The notes beneath the pieces were generated by a model. That model saw only the letters and a list, made by a program, of their open reading frames with translations. It searched no databases and was not told where the DNA came from. A program made the position numbers and the translations under genes. A stretch of 64,000 nucleotides of DNA. Source: JAPOUP01 sp026708635 (GTDB taxonomy: Bacteria > Pseudomonadota > Alphaproteobacteria > Rhodobacterales > Rhodobacteraceae). Below, one piece after another: positions 9,930-18,177 of this stretch; the first letter of the stretch is position 1; each line of letters starts with the position of its first letter. Where the stretch lies: contig OZ241336.1 of assembly GCA_965200115.1 (NCBI GenBank), positions 3,596,001-3,660,000 on the forward strand, given 5' to 3'.

Positions 9930-11657
9930 TCAGTTGGCCTTAACGAGATTGTGGATGATCTGGTGCGTATGGTTCCACCAGAAAAACGGATGGTTGTAGT
10001 AGTTCTCGGAAGATGGCCATCCTTTCCAGTAGGTTGTGTTAAGGGGCAGCAGCTTCGCCGACTGCACCAGCGGGATGAAGGGCATCTCCTCCGCCAGATA
10101 CCGGTAGGCCTCCGCCACCATTTCCGGAGTCGCCGGGTCGTCGAGCGCCATGGTGCCCATTCGATCGACGATTTCCGAGTACATTGCCGCGGCCTCGGAA
10201 TTCCATCTGGAGGTGTTGTTAAAACCCGGCGAACGCTCGCCGACGGGGACCACGTCCTTGACCGTGTAGCGGCTCATCGAGGTCCAGGGTTCGTTGACGG
10301 AACCGCACGAAAGCCAGCTGTAGGACATCTCGTACGCGCCGAAGGGCAGTACCTCTCCCCAGAAAACGCCGTTCTCGACCGGAACCGAGCTGGCGTTTAC
10401 GCCGGCACGGTTCAGCTGCTCGACGATCACGTCGATTGTCCGGGTATATTCGGTGGACGCCGAGTTGACATGGATCCTGACGGTCAGGTCCTCACCGTTC
10501 CTTTCGTAGATGCCGTCACTGCCCATGGTGTAGCCCTGGGCCTCGATGAGAGCCTGTCCGGCGGCGGTATCGGCGGTGGGCGAGAGGCCGTGGCCCGCCG
10601 CTTTGACGGCATCGATATACGGTGCCATGGAGCCATACTGGACGAACATGGTTTCGCTTGGCACGGTCGCGCCCTCAACCGCGACGTTGACGATCTGGCT
10701 GCGGTCGATGATGTGGTTGACCGCGCGTCGCATGGCCGGGTTGTCCCAGGGCGGAACGGTTGTATTGATCTCGAGCTGGCGCGCGCAGGGGTCGGCCGAC
10801 GCGTAGGGGTAATCGTCATACCATGCGATGATATTGGGATTCTGCGCCCTTATCGCCTCATAGGCGCCGACGCTGACATTCTGCGCCGCGTCCATCTGGT
10901 TCGTCGCCATGAGCTGGGCCCGGCTTTCGGCGCCACCGGATTCCAGCCAGATCAGGCGTTTGGGCTCGGGTAGATCCATGAAGCCCGTCTTCGCGCCCCA
11001 CCATCCGTCGTTGAGATCCCAGATCATGCGGTTGGTCGCGCCCGACGTGTACGTGTAGGGTCCCGTACCGATGGGCGGGTAGAACGCGAAAGTCGCCGGA
11101 TCCTGACCGTCCCATACGTGCTGGGGCATGATCAGGAACGACCCGAAGATGCGGACCCCGAAGTTCTCGACGGCAAATCGGGGGTTTGGCGCGTTCAGGG
11201 TAAACCTTACCGTCAGATCGTCGATTTTCTCGACGGAGGCGACCTGGGCGCGGACCGTGGCCGCCTCCCGGCTGGAGATCTCCTCGTTGGACATCGCCAG
11301 ATTGACGGTGAAGACGACGTCGTCGGCATCGAACGCCTCCCCGTCCGACCACTCGACGCCGTCGCGCAGCTCCAGCGTCCATACGTCGCCGGCATCGTTC
11401 GCCGTGATCGCCGTTCCCAGCCACGGGTCAAGCTCACCGGTTCCGTAGTTGAGTATGAAAAGCGGTTCCCACATCGCCTGATGCGCGCCGTGCATACGTT
11501 TGGTTCCCGGCGTCATCCAATTGAAATTCCGCGGATCCTTGATCGTACGATCCAGATCGAAGATCACGGTGTCCTCGCGCGTGACGTCCTGCGCCAGGGC
11601 ACCGGTGGCGAGCAATGCGAGCGCCGACGCGAGCGTTGCGGTCTGTCTGATTGCCAT
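9930..11657 (-). CDS. Periplasmic solute-binding protein, family 5 (peptide/nickel/oligosaccharide type)
   Basis: A 575-residue exported protein with a Sec signal peptide (hydrophobic core ATLASALALLATGALA, cleavage after A-L-A-Q). The mature part has SBP_bac_5 landmarks: an early LDPWLGTAI segment, WTLELRDGVEWSDGEAFDADDVVFT, and a C-terminal PEMVAEAYRYLAEEMPFIPL region. It delivers the ligand to the Opp/Dpp-type permease pair encoded downstream. Ligand class cannot be read from sequence; with GH38 and sulfatase in the operon, a glycan- or glycoside-like ligand is as plausible as a peptide. GGGAG precedes the ATG. Confidence 0.92.
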   Translation of the reverse strand: MAIRQTATLASALALLATGALAQDVTREDTVIFDLDRTIKDPRNFNWMTPGTKRMHGAHQAMWEPLFILNYGTGELDPWLGTAITANDAGDVWTLELRDGVEWSDGEAFDADDVVFTVNLAMSNEEISSREAATVRAQVASVEKIDDLTVRFTLNAPNPRFAVENFGVRIFGSFLIMPQHVWDGQDPATFAFYPPIGTGPYTYTSGATNRMIWDLNDGWWGAKTGFMDLPEPKRLIWLESGGAESRAQLMATNQMDAAQNVSVGAYEAIRAQNPNIIAWYDDYPYASADPCARQLEINTTVPPWDNPAMRRAVNHIIDRSQIVNVAVEGATVPSETMFVQYGSMAPYIDAVKAAGHGLSPTADTAAGQALIEAQGYTMGSDGIYERNGEDLTVRIHVNSASTEYTRTIDVIVEQLNRAGVNASSVPVENGVFWGEVLPFGAYEMSYSWLSCGSVNEPWTSMSRYTVKDVVPVGERSPGFNNTSRWNSEAAAMYSEIVDRMGTMALDDPATPEMVAEAYRYLAEEMPFIPLVQSAKLLPLNTTYWKGWPSSENYYNHPFFWWNHTHQIIHNLVKAN

Positions 11658-11729
11658 CTCTTTCTCCCTTTGTTCAGCGGGGCGGTTGCGCCCCGGACCG
11701 TCCGGGCCGGCCCGGCCCGGTTCTGCGTT

Positions 11730-12410
11730 CTAACGGACGTAGTCCATGACCAGGACACGGGTGCGGTCCGGTATGTCCTCTCGTTGAATCGCGATCTCGG
11801 AAGAGAACGCGAAATCGATGTCATCCTCCCTGAAGTGCGCGAGGAAACTCTCGATCCACATGGTGTTTCGCGGCCTGTAGGCGAGGGTGCGGAAGTGCAT
11901 GGGGATCACCAATCCGGGTTTTACGCGATGGATCATTTCCATCAGGTCGGGCAGCTGGATCGTGAGGTAGCCCCCGGCGAGAGCGAACAGGACATCCGTT
12001 CCCTCGAAGAACGACTGCTGGGCGTCGGTCAGCGGATTGCCGACATCGCCCATATGCGCGACCTCCACACCGTCAAGCGCAAACCTGCACATACCGTTCT
12101 GGCCCGGGACTTCGTGTTCGGGGTGGAGGTCCCATTCCGCCGCTTCGATGGCCCTGACCGTGATTCCAAGTGTATCGGCGCGGCCACCCCCGCGCGCGAC
12201 CTCCAGTGTGTTCAGGACCTCTGGGTCGCCGGGGATCAGGTCGGCGCGGCAATGCGCGTCATCGTCATCGGACGAGACAAGCACGAGATCGGCCGCGTCG
12301 TCTATGGGCGCGTACCCAACCGCATCCGGCGTGTACGGATCGGTGATGACGCTTGGGCCGTCGGCCGGGAACAGACCGAACGCGGCGTGTCCGTACCACT
12401 TGATCCTCAT
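11730..12410 (-). CDS. Metallo-beta-lactamase-fold protein related to UlaG, with degenerate metal motif
   Basis: The 226-residue protein has the beginning MRIKWYGHAAFGL and ITDPYTPDAVG of UlaG-like MBL-fold hydrolases, an internal H-M-G-D-V-G-N-P motif and a C-terminal I-P-M-H-F. However, where active family members have T-H-x-H-x-D-H this protein reads SSDDDDAHC: the first two His of the H-x-H-x-D-H site are Asp. The remaining His/Asp ligands are present. It may bind metal differently or be non-hydrolytic. Sixteen bases separate it from the PhyH gene upstream in the operon. Confidence 0.72.
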   Translation of the reverse strand: MRIKWYGHAAFGLFPADGPSVITDPYTPDAVGYAPIDDAADLVLVSSDDDDAHCRADLIPGDPEVLNTLEVARGGGRADTLGITVRAIEAAEWDLHPEHEVPGQNGMCRFALDGVEVAHMGDVGNPLTDAQQSFFEGTDVLFALAGGYLTIQLPDLMEMIHRVKPGLVIPMHFRTLAYRPRNTMWIESFLAHFREDDIDFAFSSEIAIQREDIPDRTRVLVMDYVR

Positions 12411-12425
12411 CGCTGGTGACGCCTT

Positions 12426-13250
12426 TCAGTTGTTGCCGACGACATGCGGACTCGCGGTTCTCGAAATATCATCGTTGTCCGGGCGTGGGTAGGTGCGCCA
12501 GTTACCCGCGTCTCCGCGACACAGGATCGCCTCGACGCCTCTCGCCCAGGCATCGTCGGTCACGTGTACCTCCGGCGGACAGTAGCGGAGGGTAAGGCCG
12601 CAGCGCCGCCGTCCGGACCTGTTTGGCAGGCTGCCGTGCACCAGCATGTCCGCATGTAGTGAAATCTGGCCGGCCCTGAGCGTATTGGTGAAAGGCTCGC
12701 CCAGCCCGTCGGCGCCGTCGGTCTCTATATGGAACACGCTGGCACCGGACGCGGGCCGGAGTTTGAGCGCGCCTCCGGCGTGGGTTCCGGGAAGGAAGCG
12801 CATGGCGGAATTGGCTTCGGTGGCTTCGTCGACAGCGAGCCACACGGTTACGGTTCGCGCGGGCGAGAGGCTCCAGAACGCCGCGTCCTGATGCCATGGC
12901 ACGGCCTTCGGGTCATGGGGCGCCTTTGAGAGGACCGCGGTCGCCCAGCAGAGTATGTCCGGCCCGATGATGTCCTGTACATGGTCCAGGACGCGTGTAT
13001 CGGTCGCGATGTCCCAGAGGCCCGAGAGCCTCGCCTGGTAGCAGTTGATGCCGTAGTTTCCCTCCGCGCCCATATCGGCGATCAGGCGATCGACATAGGC
13101 GCGGATACCGTCGATCTCGGAGTCCGGGAAAATGTCGATTGGCTGGACGAAGCCCGTACGGTTGTAGGCGTCGATCTGGGCTGGCGTAAGACGGAGAGGC
13201 GCGTCATTCCGCACCGGCCTGAAACTTAGGTCCTGGAATCCGTCCAGCAT
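12426..13250 (-). CDS. Second PhyH-family Fe(II)/2-oxoglutarate oxygenase, first gene of operon
   Basis: A 274-residue PhyH protein only distantly similar to the one at 9108-9875. Iron ligands are H120-x-D122 in PWHQDAAFW with a distal His in MLVHGSLPN followed by the R-S-G-R-R-R 2-oxoglutarate region. It is the promoter-proximal gene of the catabolic operon and is divergent from the AraC regulator. GGGGAGGA lies five bases before ATG 13250. Two oxygenases in one operon suggest two successive hydroxylations, or demethylation steps, on the imported molecule. Confidence 0.87.
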   Translation of the reverse strand: MLDGFQDLSFRPVRNDAPLRLTPAQIDAYNRTGFVQPIDIFPDSEIDGIRAYVDRLIADMGAEGNYGINCYQARLSGLWDIATDTRVLDHVQDIIGPDILCWATAVLSKAPHDPKAVPWHQDAAFWSLSPARTVTVWLAVDEATEANSAMRFLPGTHAGGALKLRPASGASVFHIETDGADGLGEPFTNTLRAGQISLHADMLVHGSLPNRSGRRRCGLTLRYCPPEVHVTDDAWARGVEAILCRGDAGNWRTYPRPDNDDISRTASPHVVGNN

Positions 13251-13308
13251 TCTGTCCTCCCCGTGCCGTCCATTCTAAACGGATAAATCGGCCGCGCATG
13301 ACCGCCAA

Positions 13309-13337
13309 TTGACATTTTCATGTGGTATTTTGATTTT
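13309..13337 (+). promoter_or_regulatory. Probable promoter of the AraC-family regulator gene
   Basis: TTGACA at 13309-13314 is a perfect -35, with a 17-base spacer to GATTTT (13332-13337), a weak -10. Transcription would start near 13345, downstream of the GTG at 13343, which supports ATG 13391 as the regulator start. The same 140-base gap must hold the promoter of the minus-strand operon and is the expected binding region of the regulator. Confidence 0.4.
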
Positions 13338-13390
13338 TTCCGGTGAAAGATAGGCAAATTCATGTCCGGGTTTGTTGTGGAGCCTGTTCC

Positions 13391-14233
13391 ATGGACATCG
13401 TTCGATTCAGGGCCGGCGATTACCTGCGGGGGAGCGAAGCGTTCCACTACGCCCGCAAGTCGCTTGACGTAAGGTTCCCGAACCAGGCGCATGATCATGA
13501 CTGTTTCGAGGTATTCCTGATCGAGCGCGGTGGAGCGCTGCACTGGATAAACGGGGAGACGCAGCGACTGGCGCGGGGGCATATGGCGTTCATCCGTCCG
13601 CGGGACGCGCACGCGTTCAGGGCTGACAGGGAAACCGGATGCCGGATCGTGAATGTAATGTTCCGGGCGGAAACGGCGGAGCATCTGGTTAGCCGCTATC
13701 CGCGGGAATTCAGGGGAAGGCTCCTTGACTGGCGCGGCGGTCTGCCCGAGGCGTATGAGCTTATGGGGTCGCGGTTCGAGCGCGCCGTCAACGTGGCGCA
13801 CGAGCTTGGGACCTCCATCAGATCGCTCGCGCGCGTGGAGGAGTTCCTCCTGACGCTGACCAACCGGGTAGTGGAGCGAAGCGCGCATCCCAACAGCGCG
13901 ACGCCGAGGTGGTTTTCGGCGGCATGCGAGGCGGTGCGTGACCCGGCGGTGTTCCGCGGCGGGGCGGCGGCGTTCGTCCGCGCCGCCGGGCGAAGCCATG
14001 AGCATGTCTGCCGCGTGACGCGGGCCGAACTCGGCGTCACGCCCTCCGGGCTCGTGAACAGGGTGCGGATCGAGCACGCGGCCCTTTTGCTCGGCAACGG
14101 GGAGCTGCCGGTTCCCGAGGTGGCACGAACGTGTGGCATCGAGAACCTGAGCCATTTCCACAGGCTGTTCAGGACACGGTATGGGGTGACGCCGCGGCAG
14201 TATCGACTGCGGAACCGGAGGGCGCCGTTCTGA
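13391..14233 (+). CDS. AraC/XylS-family transcriptional regulator
   Basis: 281 residues. The N-terminal half is cupin-like (HDHDCFEVFLIERGGALHWINGE, RGHMAFIRPRDAHAF), a sugar/ligand-sensing jelly roll. The last 100 residues form the two-helix-turn-helix AraC domain, with the second motif ending in the family signature L-S-H-F-H-R-L-F-R-T-R-Y-G-V-T-P-R-Q-Y-R. It is transcribed away from the mannosidase/sulfatase/transporter operon and is the obvious candidate regulator of it. A GTG at 13343 would extend the protein by 16 residues but sits at the predicted transcription start; GTGGAG precedes ATG 13391. Confidence 0.9.
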   Translation: MDIVRFRAGDYLRGSEAFHYARKSLDVRFPNQAHDHDCFEVFLIERGGALHWINGETQRLARGHMAFIRPRDAHAFRADRETGCRIVNVMFRAETAEHLVSRYPREFRGRLLDWRGGLPEAYELMGSRFERAVNVAHELGTSIRSLARVEEFLLTLTNRVVERSAHPNSATPRWFSAACEAVRDPAVFRGGAAAFVRAAGRSHEHVCRVTRAELGVTPSGLVNRVRIEHAALLLGNGELPVPEVARTCGIENLSHFHRLFRTRYGVTPRQYRLRNRRAPF

Positions 14234-14843
14234 CCGCCCGACTGATGAGCCGGCACTCTTTCGGCCCGTCCCGCACCTTCAATCCGCCGCCGGGTCTGAC
14301 GCGCCGCAACAGTCAAATCCAAAAAACGGCTTGCAATCGACGCTCGGCATGACGATCATCATCACGCCGCTACAGTCAGGAATCCCATCCTGATTGACGC
14401 GCGGCCCGCCGGGTGGATGATCGGCATCGCGCCCCCTCTCCGTGCGGACCGCCCGAGGAGACACTGCCATTTCCGACCCCGACATCCAGGACGGCGATGT
14501 GGTGCGCCCTAAGTCGGACACGGACGGCTGCATACGCAAGGCCGCGGAATGCCGCGCTGACCCGGCTGTCCGGACCGCTGACACTGCCCAAAATCGCGCA
14601 CGATATCGTCGTATGATGGCCGATCCGGCGGCTCGCGCCCAGTGGACGGCCCGCCAGCGCGAGTTGTTCGTCAGCGTATGCAGGATCCGAACCGCCGGCC
14701 AACGCCCGGGCGCGCGAGCGGTAGCGGCGGCGCAAGGCCATGGGATGAGATGAGAGACAGTTCCTGTCCGCGTTTCGCACGAGTGTCCATCGCGCCCGGG
14801 GATCGGTGCGACAGTCGCCTGAGCGGATGAAGGCGCGTTCCCC
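14234..14843. other. Intergenic stretch without a convincing gene
   Basis: About 610 bases. Long open frames exist on both strands but have arginine/alanine-rich shadow composition. One short plus-strand stretch near 14600-14690 reads like a fragment of a real protein (MADPAARAQWTARQRE), perhaps the end of a decayed gene. No terminator or promoter is evident. Confidence 0.4.
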
Positions 14844-15713
14844 ATGATCATGCCCGCCAGGATCGTCAGGGCCATCCAGGCCATCAATCACCGCCGCCTC
14901 GCTCACCGTCGTGCCCGCCGTGTGTCCCAATGGGCTTGCTGGGCTATCGAGGGCGATGCCGACGATGTGCTGGATGTTGCCGCGCGGTTGCGGCCTGTTG
15001 CCATCCAACACCCTCTGGTTCGCATTGGCGGCGGCGGGGATGGTGGATATCTCGTCCCCGATGATCTCGAGGGGATCACCGCCTGTTTCTCACCCGGTGT
15101 GGGACACACCGCACAATTCGAGGTGGACCTGGTCACGCGCTTCGGCATTCCGTGCTATCTGGCGGATGCCTCGGTCGTCCCGCCCTCCTTCGATCCGGCC
15201 ATCGCCGCCCTTATCGACTTCGAAAACATCTTCATCGGTCGGGGCGAGACCCCCGACGTCCTGCGGCTGGAAGACTGGCTTCGCAAGACGGGCCGCCAGG
15301 ATGATTCGGACCTCCTGCTGCAGATGGACATCGAGGGCGGCGAATACGACGTCCTGGCCGACACGCCGCGGGATGTGTTGCGCCAGTTCCGGATCCTGGT
15401 CATCGAGTTCCATAGCCTGCATCTGCTCTTTGCCGAAGCCTGGCGCTGCCACATGCGGTCGCTTGTCGATGCCCTCACCCGGGATTTTCATGTCGTGCAC
15501 ATCCATCCCAACAACTATGCCCCCGTGTTTGCCGCGCACGGTCTCGAGATCCCGGACGTCATGGAGATCACCTTCCTGCGCAAGGATCGGTCTCAAAACA
15601 CCGGCCCCGCTGGGCGTTTCCCGCATCCGCTGGATGACCCCTGCTCTCCATCGCGGCCGGATATCGTGTTGCCAGCCCTCTTCAGGGGGCCAACGGGGCA
15701 GGGACCGGAGTGA
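14844..15713 (+). CDS. FkbM-like SAM-dependent methyltransferase domain protein
   Basis: The 289-residue protein contains a Rossmann methyltransferase core of the Methyltransf_21/FkbM type: G-G-x-x-D-G-G-Y-L-V near residue 63, ACFSPGVG in the glycine-rich SAM-binding position, and LLQMDIEGGEYDVL around residue 155, followed by FRILVIEFHSL. The C-terminal NNYAP-x19-EITFLRKD is also seen in FkbM-like proteins. Such enzymes methylate sugars or small molecules, often in glycan or natural-product pathways. GAAGG lies about nine bases before ATG 14844. It stands alone between two non-coding stretches. Confidence 0.72.
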   Translation: MIMPARIVRAIQAINHRRLAHRRARRVSQWACWAIEGDADDVLDVAARLRPVAIQHPLVRIGGGGDGGYLVPDDLEGITACFSPGVGHTAQFEVDLVTRFGIPCYLADASVVPPSFDPAIAALIDFENIFIGRGETPDVLRLEDWLRKTGRQDDSDLLLQMDIEGGEYDVLADTPRDVLRQFRILVIEFHSLHLLFAEAWRCHMRSLVDALTRDFHVVHIHPNNYAPVFAAHGLEIPDVMEITFLRKDRSQNTGPAGRFPHPLDDPCSPSRPDIVLPALFRGPTGQGPE

Positions 15714-15881
15714 TCGGATCGTCACGATGCCTGGCGACCCGATCTCATCATGCGATGGTCGCGTGCGGCCAGTATCCTCCCGGCCACGCCATCGTCATCC
15801 GAGGACCATATGACAGACACCGAACCGCCCCGAACAATCCCCATTTGTGTCTCCGTATAGCAGGTCCGGGTCTGTGAGCGC

Positions 15882-16117
15882 TTGACGGACCTGAACGGCA
15901 TGTCGGTGGCTGAGATCCTCGATGCCGCCGCCAAGGGCTCCAGACCCTGGCTTCCGAGGCCCTGCGCGCGGTTGAGAGCGGCGAGCGAGCGCGGGAGAAG
16001 CTGTGCGGATGGACCGGGCTCGTTCAAGAGGCCGGATTGCCTGCGGCCGGCTCAGGCATTGCAGATCAAGCCTTTGGTCGCAACGGCCGCGTCGAACGAA
16101 ATGCGACGCCATTTTGA
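15882..16117 (+). pseudogene. Possible frameshifted gene remnant
   Basis: Plus-strand frame one reads DLNGMSVAEILDAAAKG, then the sensible reading moves by one frame to LASEALRAVESGERAREK and continues through CGWTGLVQEAGLPAAG to a stop at 16115. The two halves have ordinary protein composition, unlike the other frames. I do not recognise the family. The rest of 15714-16620 shows no gene, apart from the inverted repeat at 16273-16436. Confidence 0.25.
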
Positions 16118-16272
16118 CGTGGAAGGCCGTCTGCATATGATGACGTTGCGCGCGCGGAGCGGATTCATACATGACGCTGCCAAAGTAGCATTAATCGTCA
16201 CTTTACCAATGTGAAATGTGATTTTGGGCGGCATCAAAATCCTGTAAGCGTCCGGCCGTGAGGTGGCGAGCC

Positions 16273-16436
16273 GTTCCGGAGCCTGCCTTCCCGGATTCCG
16301 CCTGTCCCGAAGCCGTCACGTTCGGGCCGTACAGGGAACCGCCTCCACCGCTCCCCGCCCGAAGGATCTCGACGAGCTCCGCCCGCTGGAGTTCCGGATC
16401 GTGCGGGGCGGGGCGGAAGAAGGCAGGCTCCGGAAC
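16273..16436. repeat. 164-bp sequence bounded by perfect 18-bp inverted repeats
   Basis: Arms 16273-16290 (GTTCCGGAGCCTGCCTTC) and 16419-16436 are exact reverse complements. The 128 bases between them are GC-rich and partly self-complementary. It could be a small inverted-repeat element or a structured RNA; no target duplication was found next to the arms. It lies just beyond the 3' end of the proW-like gene. Confidence 0.55.
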
Positions 16437-16620
16437 GTTGCGGGAACTGGGCAGGCATGGATGCGCACACCCCTTCATCGGGGAGCGAAGGACATCCTGC
16501 CTCTTGCCGTCAACGCTTACCGACCGTCAGGACGCAGTCGCACGCGTGTCCGGAGACCGGCCGGCCGAAGCACGTTTTCCGCTCCACAGGCATGCTGGAC
16601 CCGGCACGTGGCCGCCGCCT

Positions 16621-18177
16621 TCAGGCGCCGCCAGACCTCCTCCTGTAGGCGCCCTGCGCTATGCGGTCGATGACCATGGCGCAGAAAAGGATCGCCAGCC
16701 CGCCCAGAAGCCCCTGGCCCTTCGCCGCGTACTGCAGCGATTCAAGGATCAGCGCGCCCAGCCCCTCCGCCCCGATGAGCGAGGCGATCACGACCATCGA
16801 CAGCGCCATCAGGATTGTCTGGTTGATTCCGGTCATGATCGACGGCAGGGCCAGCGGAAGCTCGACGTTGAAGAGTAGCTGCCGCTTAGAGCATCCGAAG
16901 GCGACCGCCGCCTCCTTCGTGGTCTCCGGCACGCCGCGCATGCCGAGGGCCGTCAGACGGATCACGGGCGGCATCGCGAATATCAGCGTGGCCAGGACGC
17001 CCGGCGGCTTTCCGGTGCCGAAGAACGCGATTATCGGTATCAGGTAGACGAACGCCGGCATGGTCTGCATGAAGTCCAGCACCGGCTCCGCGAAGGCGTA
17101 GGCGCGCCGGGACTTGCCGAACCATATGCCCAGCGGGATGCCGATCAGGACGCAGAGGAACGCCCCCGCACCGATCAGCGCAACGGTGATCATCGAAAGC
17201 TCCCAGAGACCCATGAACGCCAGGTAGGCCAGCGCCGCCGCCGTGAAGATCGCGACCCGGGGGCCAGCCAGCCGGTAGGCCGTCACGACGATGATGAACA
17301 TCACCACGGGCCACGGGGTCTGGATCAGGAGCACCTCGAGCCCGTCCAGCACCCACTTGATCGCCCGCGTGATGCCGTCGAAGGCCCCGCCGAACCTTTC
17401 GGCGAGCCAGTCGAACCCCGCGTCCCCCCGGCGGGCAAGGATGGCGAAACTCTCCCTGCCGGCGGGAAACTCCTCGATGCTCCAGCGGTCGCCCAGAACG
17501 CCGCCGGTCAGGCGCGCGACGAAGGCGTCGGGATCGGCCACGGTGAAGCGGACAAGCGTCAGCGGCCATATCGCCGCCAGCCCGGCCAGGCCGAAGGCGG
17601 CGCCGCGCCGGCTGATGCCCGCCTGCTCCGGCCTGCCTGAGCGCCAGCGCAGGTACTGCGCCTCGTAGGCGTGATTCGCCCAGAGCCCTTCGGCGACTTT
17701 CACTGCCGCGAGGAGCGCCAGGCCGAAGATAAGGATCGGCAGGGCAGCGGCTTCAGCCGCGTTTGCGGCCTCGAGCGCGGTCTCCGCGGCGGCGCGCAGG
17801 TTTTCGGCGATGCGCTGGCTCGCGTCGGCTTCCGCGGTCTCGCCCACGGCGCGAAGCTCGGCCACGCGCGCCTCCCGGCGCTCGACATTCTCCCGGATGC
17901 GCTCGTAGCGCTCCATCTCCCCGGCGCCAAGCTCGCCCCAGAGCCCCCGCCCGACCTGAACCAGTGCGAACAGTTCGAGGACCAGGAAGGCCCAGAAGAA
18001 GCCCCATGCCCCGCGGGCAGCCCCCCAGACCGGCCCGAAGGCCGCCGCCGCCCCGTTCCAGGAAACAACGAAGCCGGTCCTGCCCTCGATCCTCGCGAAC
18101 TCCGCCTCATAGTAGCCGGCCCTCTCGACGGCGAACGCCTGGATGCTCCGGCCGTCGTCGGCCGCCTCTTCGGTCAT
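16621..18177 (-). CDS. ProW-like quaternary amine ABC permease with long N-terminal extension
   Basis: 518 residues. The C-terminal 230 residues are a standard ProW/OpuAB permease: MITVALIGAGAFLCVLIGIPLGIWFGKS, DFMQTMPAFVYLIPIIAFFG and the EAA loop KEAAVAFGCSKRQLLFNVELPLALPSI. The first 270 residues are unusual: a DUF2628-like hydrophobic segment (FVVSWNGAAAAFGPVWGAARG...), a charged Ala/Glu/Arg coiled coil near residues 90-140, and further helices. Starts with ATGA overlapping the proV stop (18174-18177). Last gene of the amidinotransferase-proX-proV-proW operon; imports betaine-like or related compounds. Confidence 0.87.
   Translation of the reverse strand: MTEEAADDGRSIQAFAVERAGYYEAEFARIEGRTGFVVSWNGAAAAFGPVWGAARGAWGFFWAFLVLELFALVQVGRGLWGELGAGEMERYERIRENVERREARVAELRAVGETAEADASQRIAENLRAAAETALEAANAAEAAALPILIFGLALLAAVKVAEGLWANHAYEAQYLRWRSGRPEQAGISRRGAAFGLAGLAAIWPLTLVRFTVADPDAFVARLTGGVLGDRWSIEEFPAGRESFAILARRGDAGFDWLAERFGGAFDGITRAIKWVLDGLEVLLIQTPWPVVMFIIVVTAYRLAGPRVAIFTAAALAYLAFMGLWELSMITVALIGAGAFLCVLIGIPLGIWFGKSRRAYAFAEPVLDFMQTMPAFVYLIPIIAFFGTGKPPGVLATLIFAMPPVIRLTALGMRGVPETTKEAAVAFGCSKRQLLFNVELPLALPSIMTGINQTILMALSMVVIASLIGAEGLGALILESLQYAAKGQGLLGGLAILFCAMVIDRIAQGAYRRRSGGA

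Noticed and set aside
14279..14887. 202-codon minus frame upstream of the methyltransferase
   Set aside because: Low-complexity Arg/Ala/Ser composition and no start signal; overlaps the methyltransferase start.
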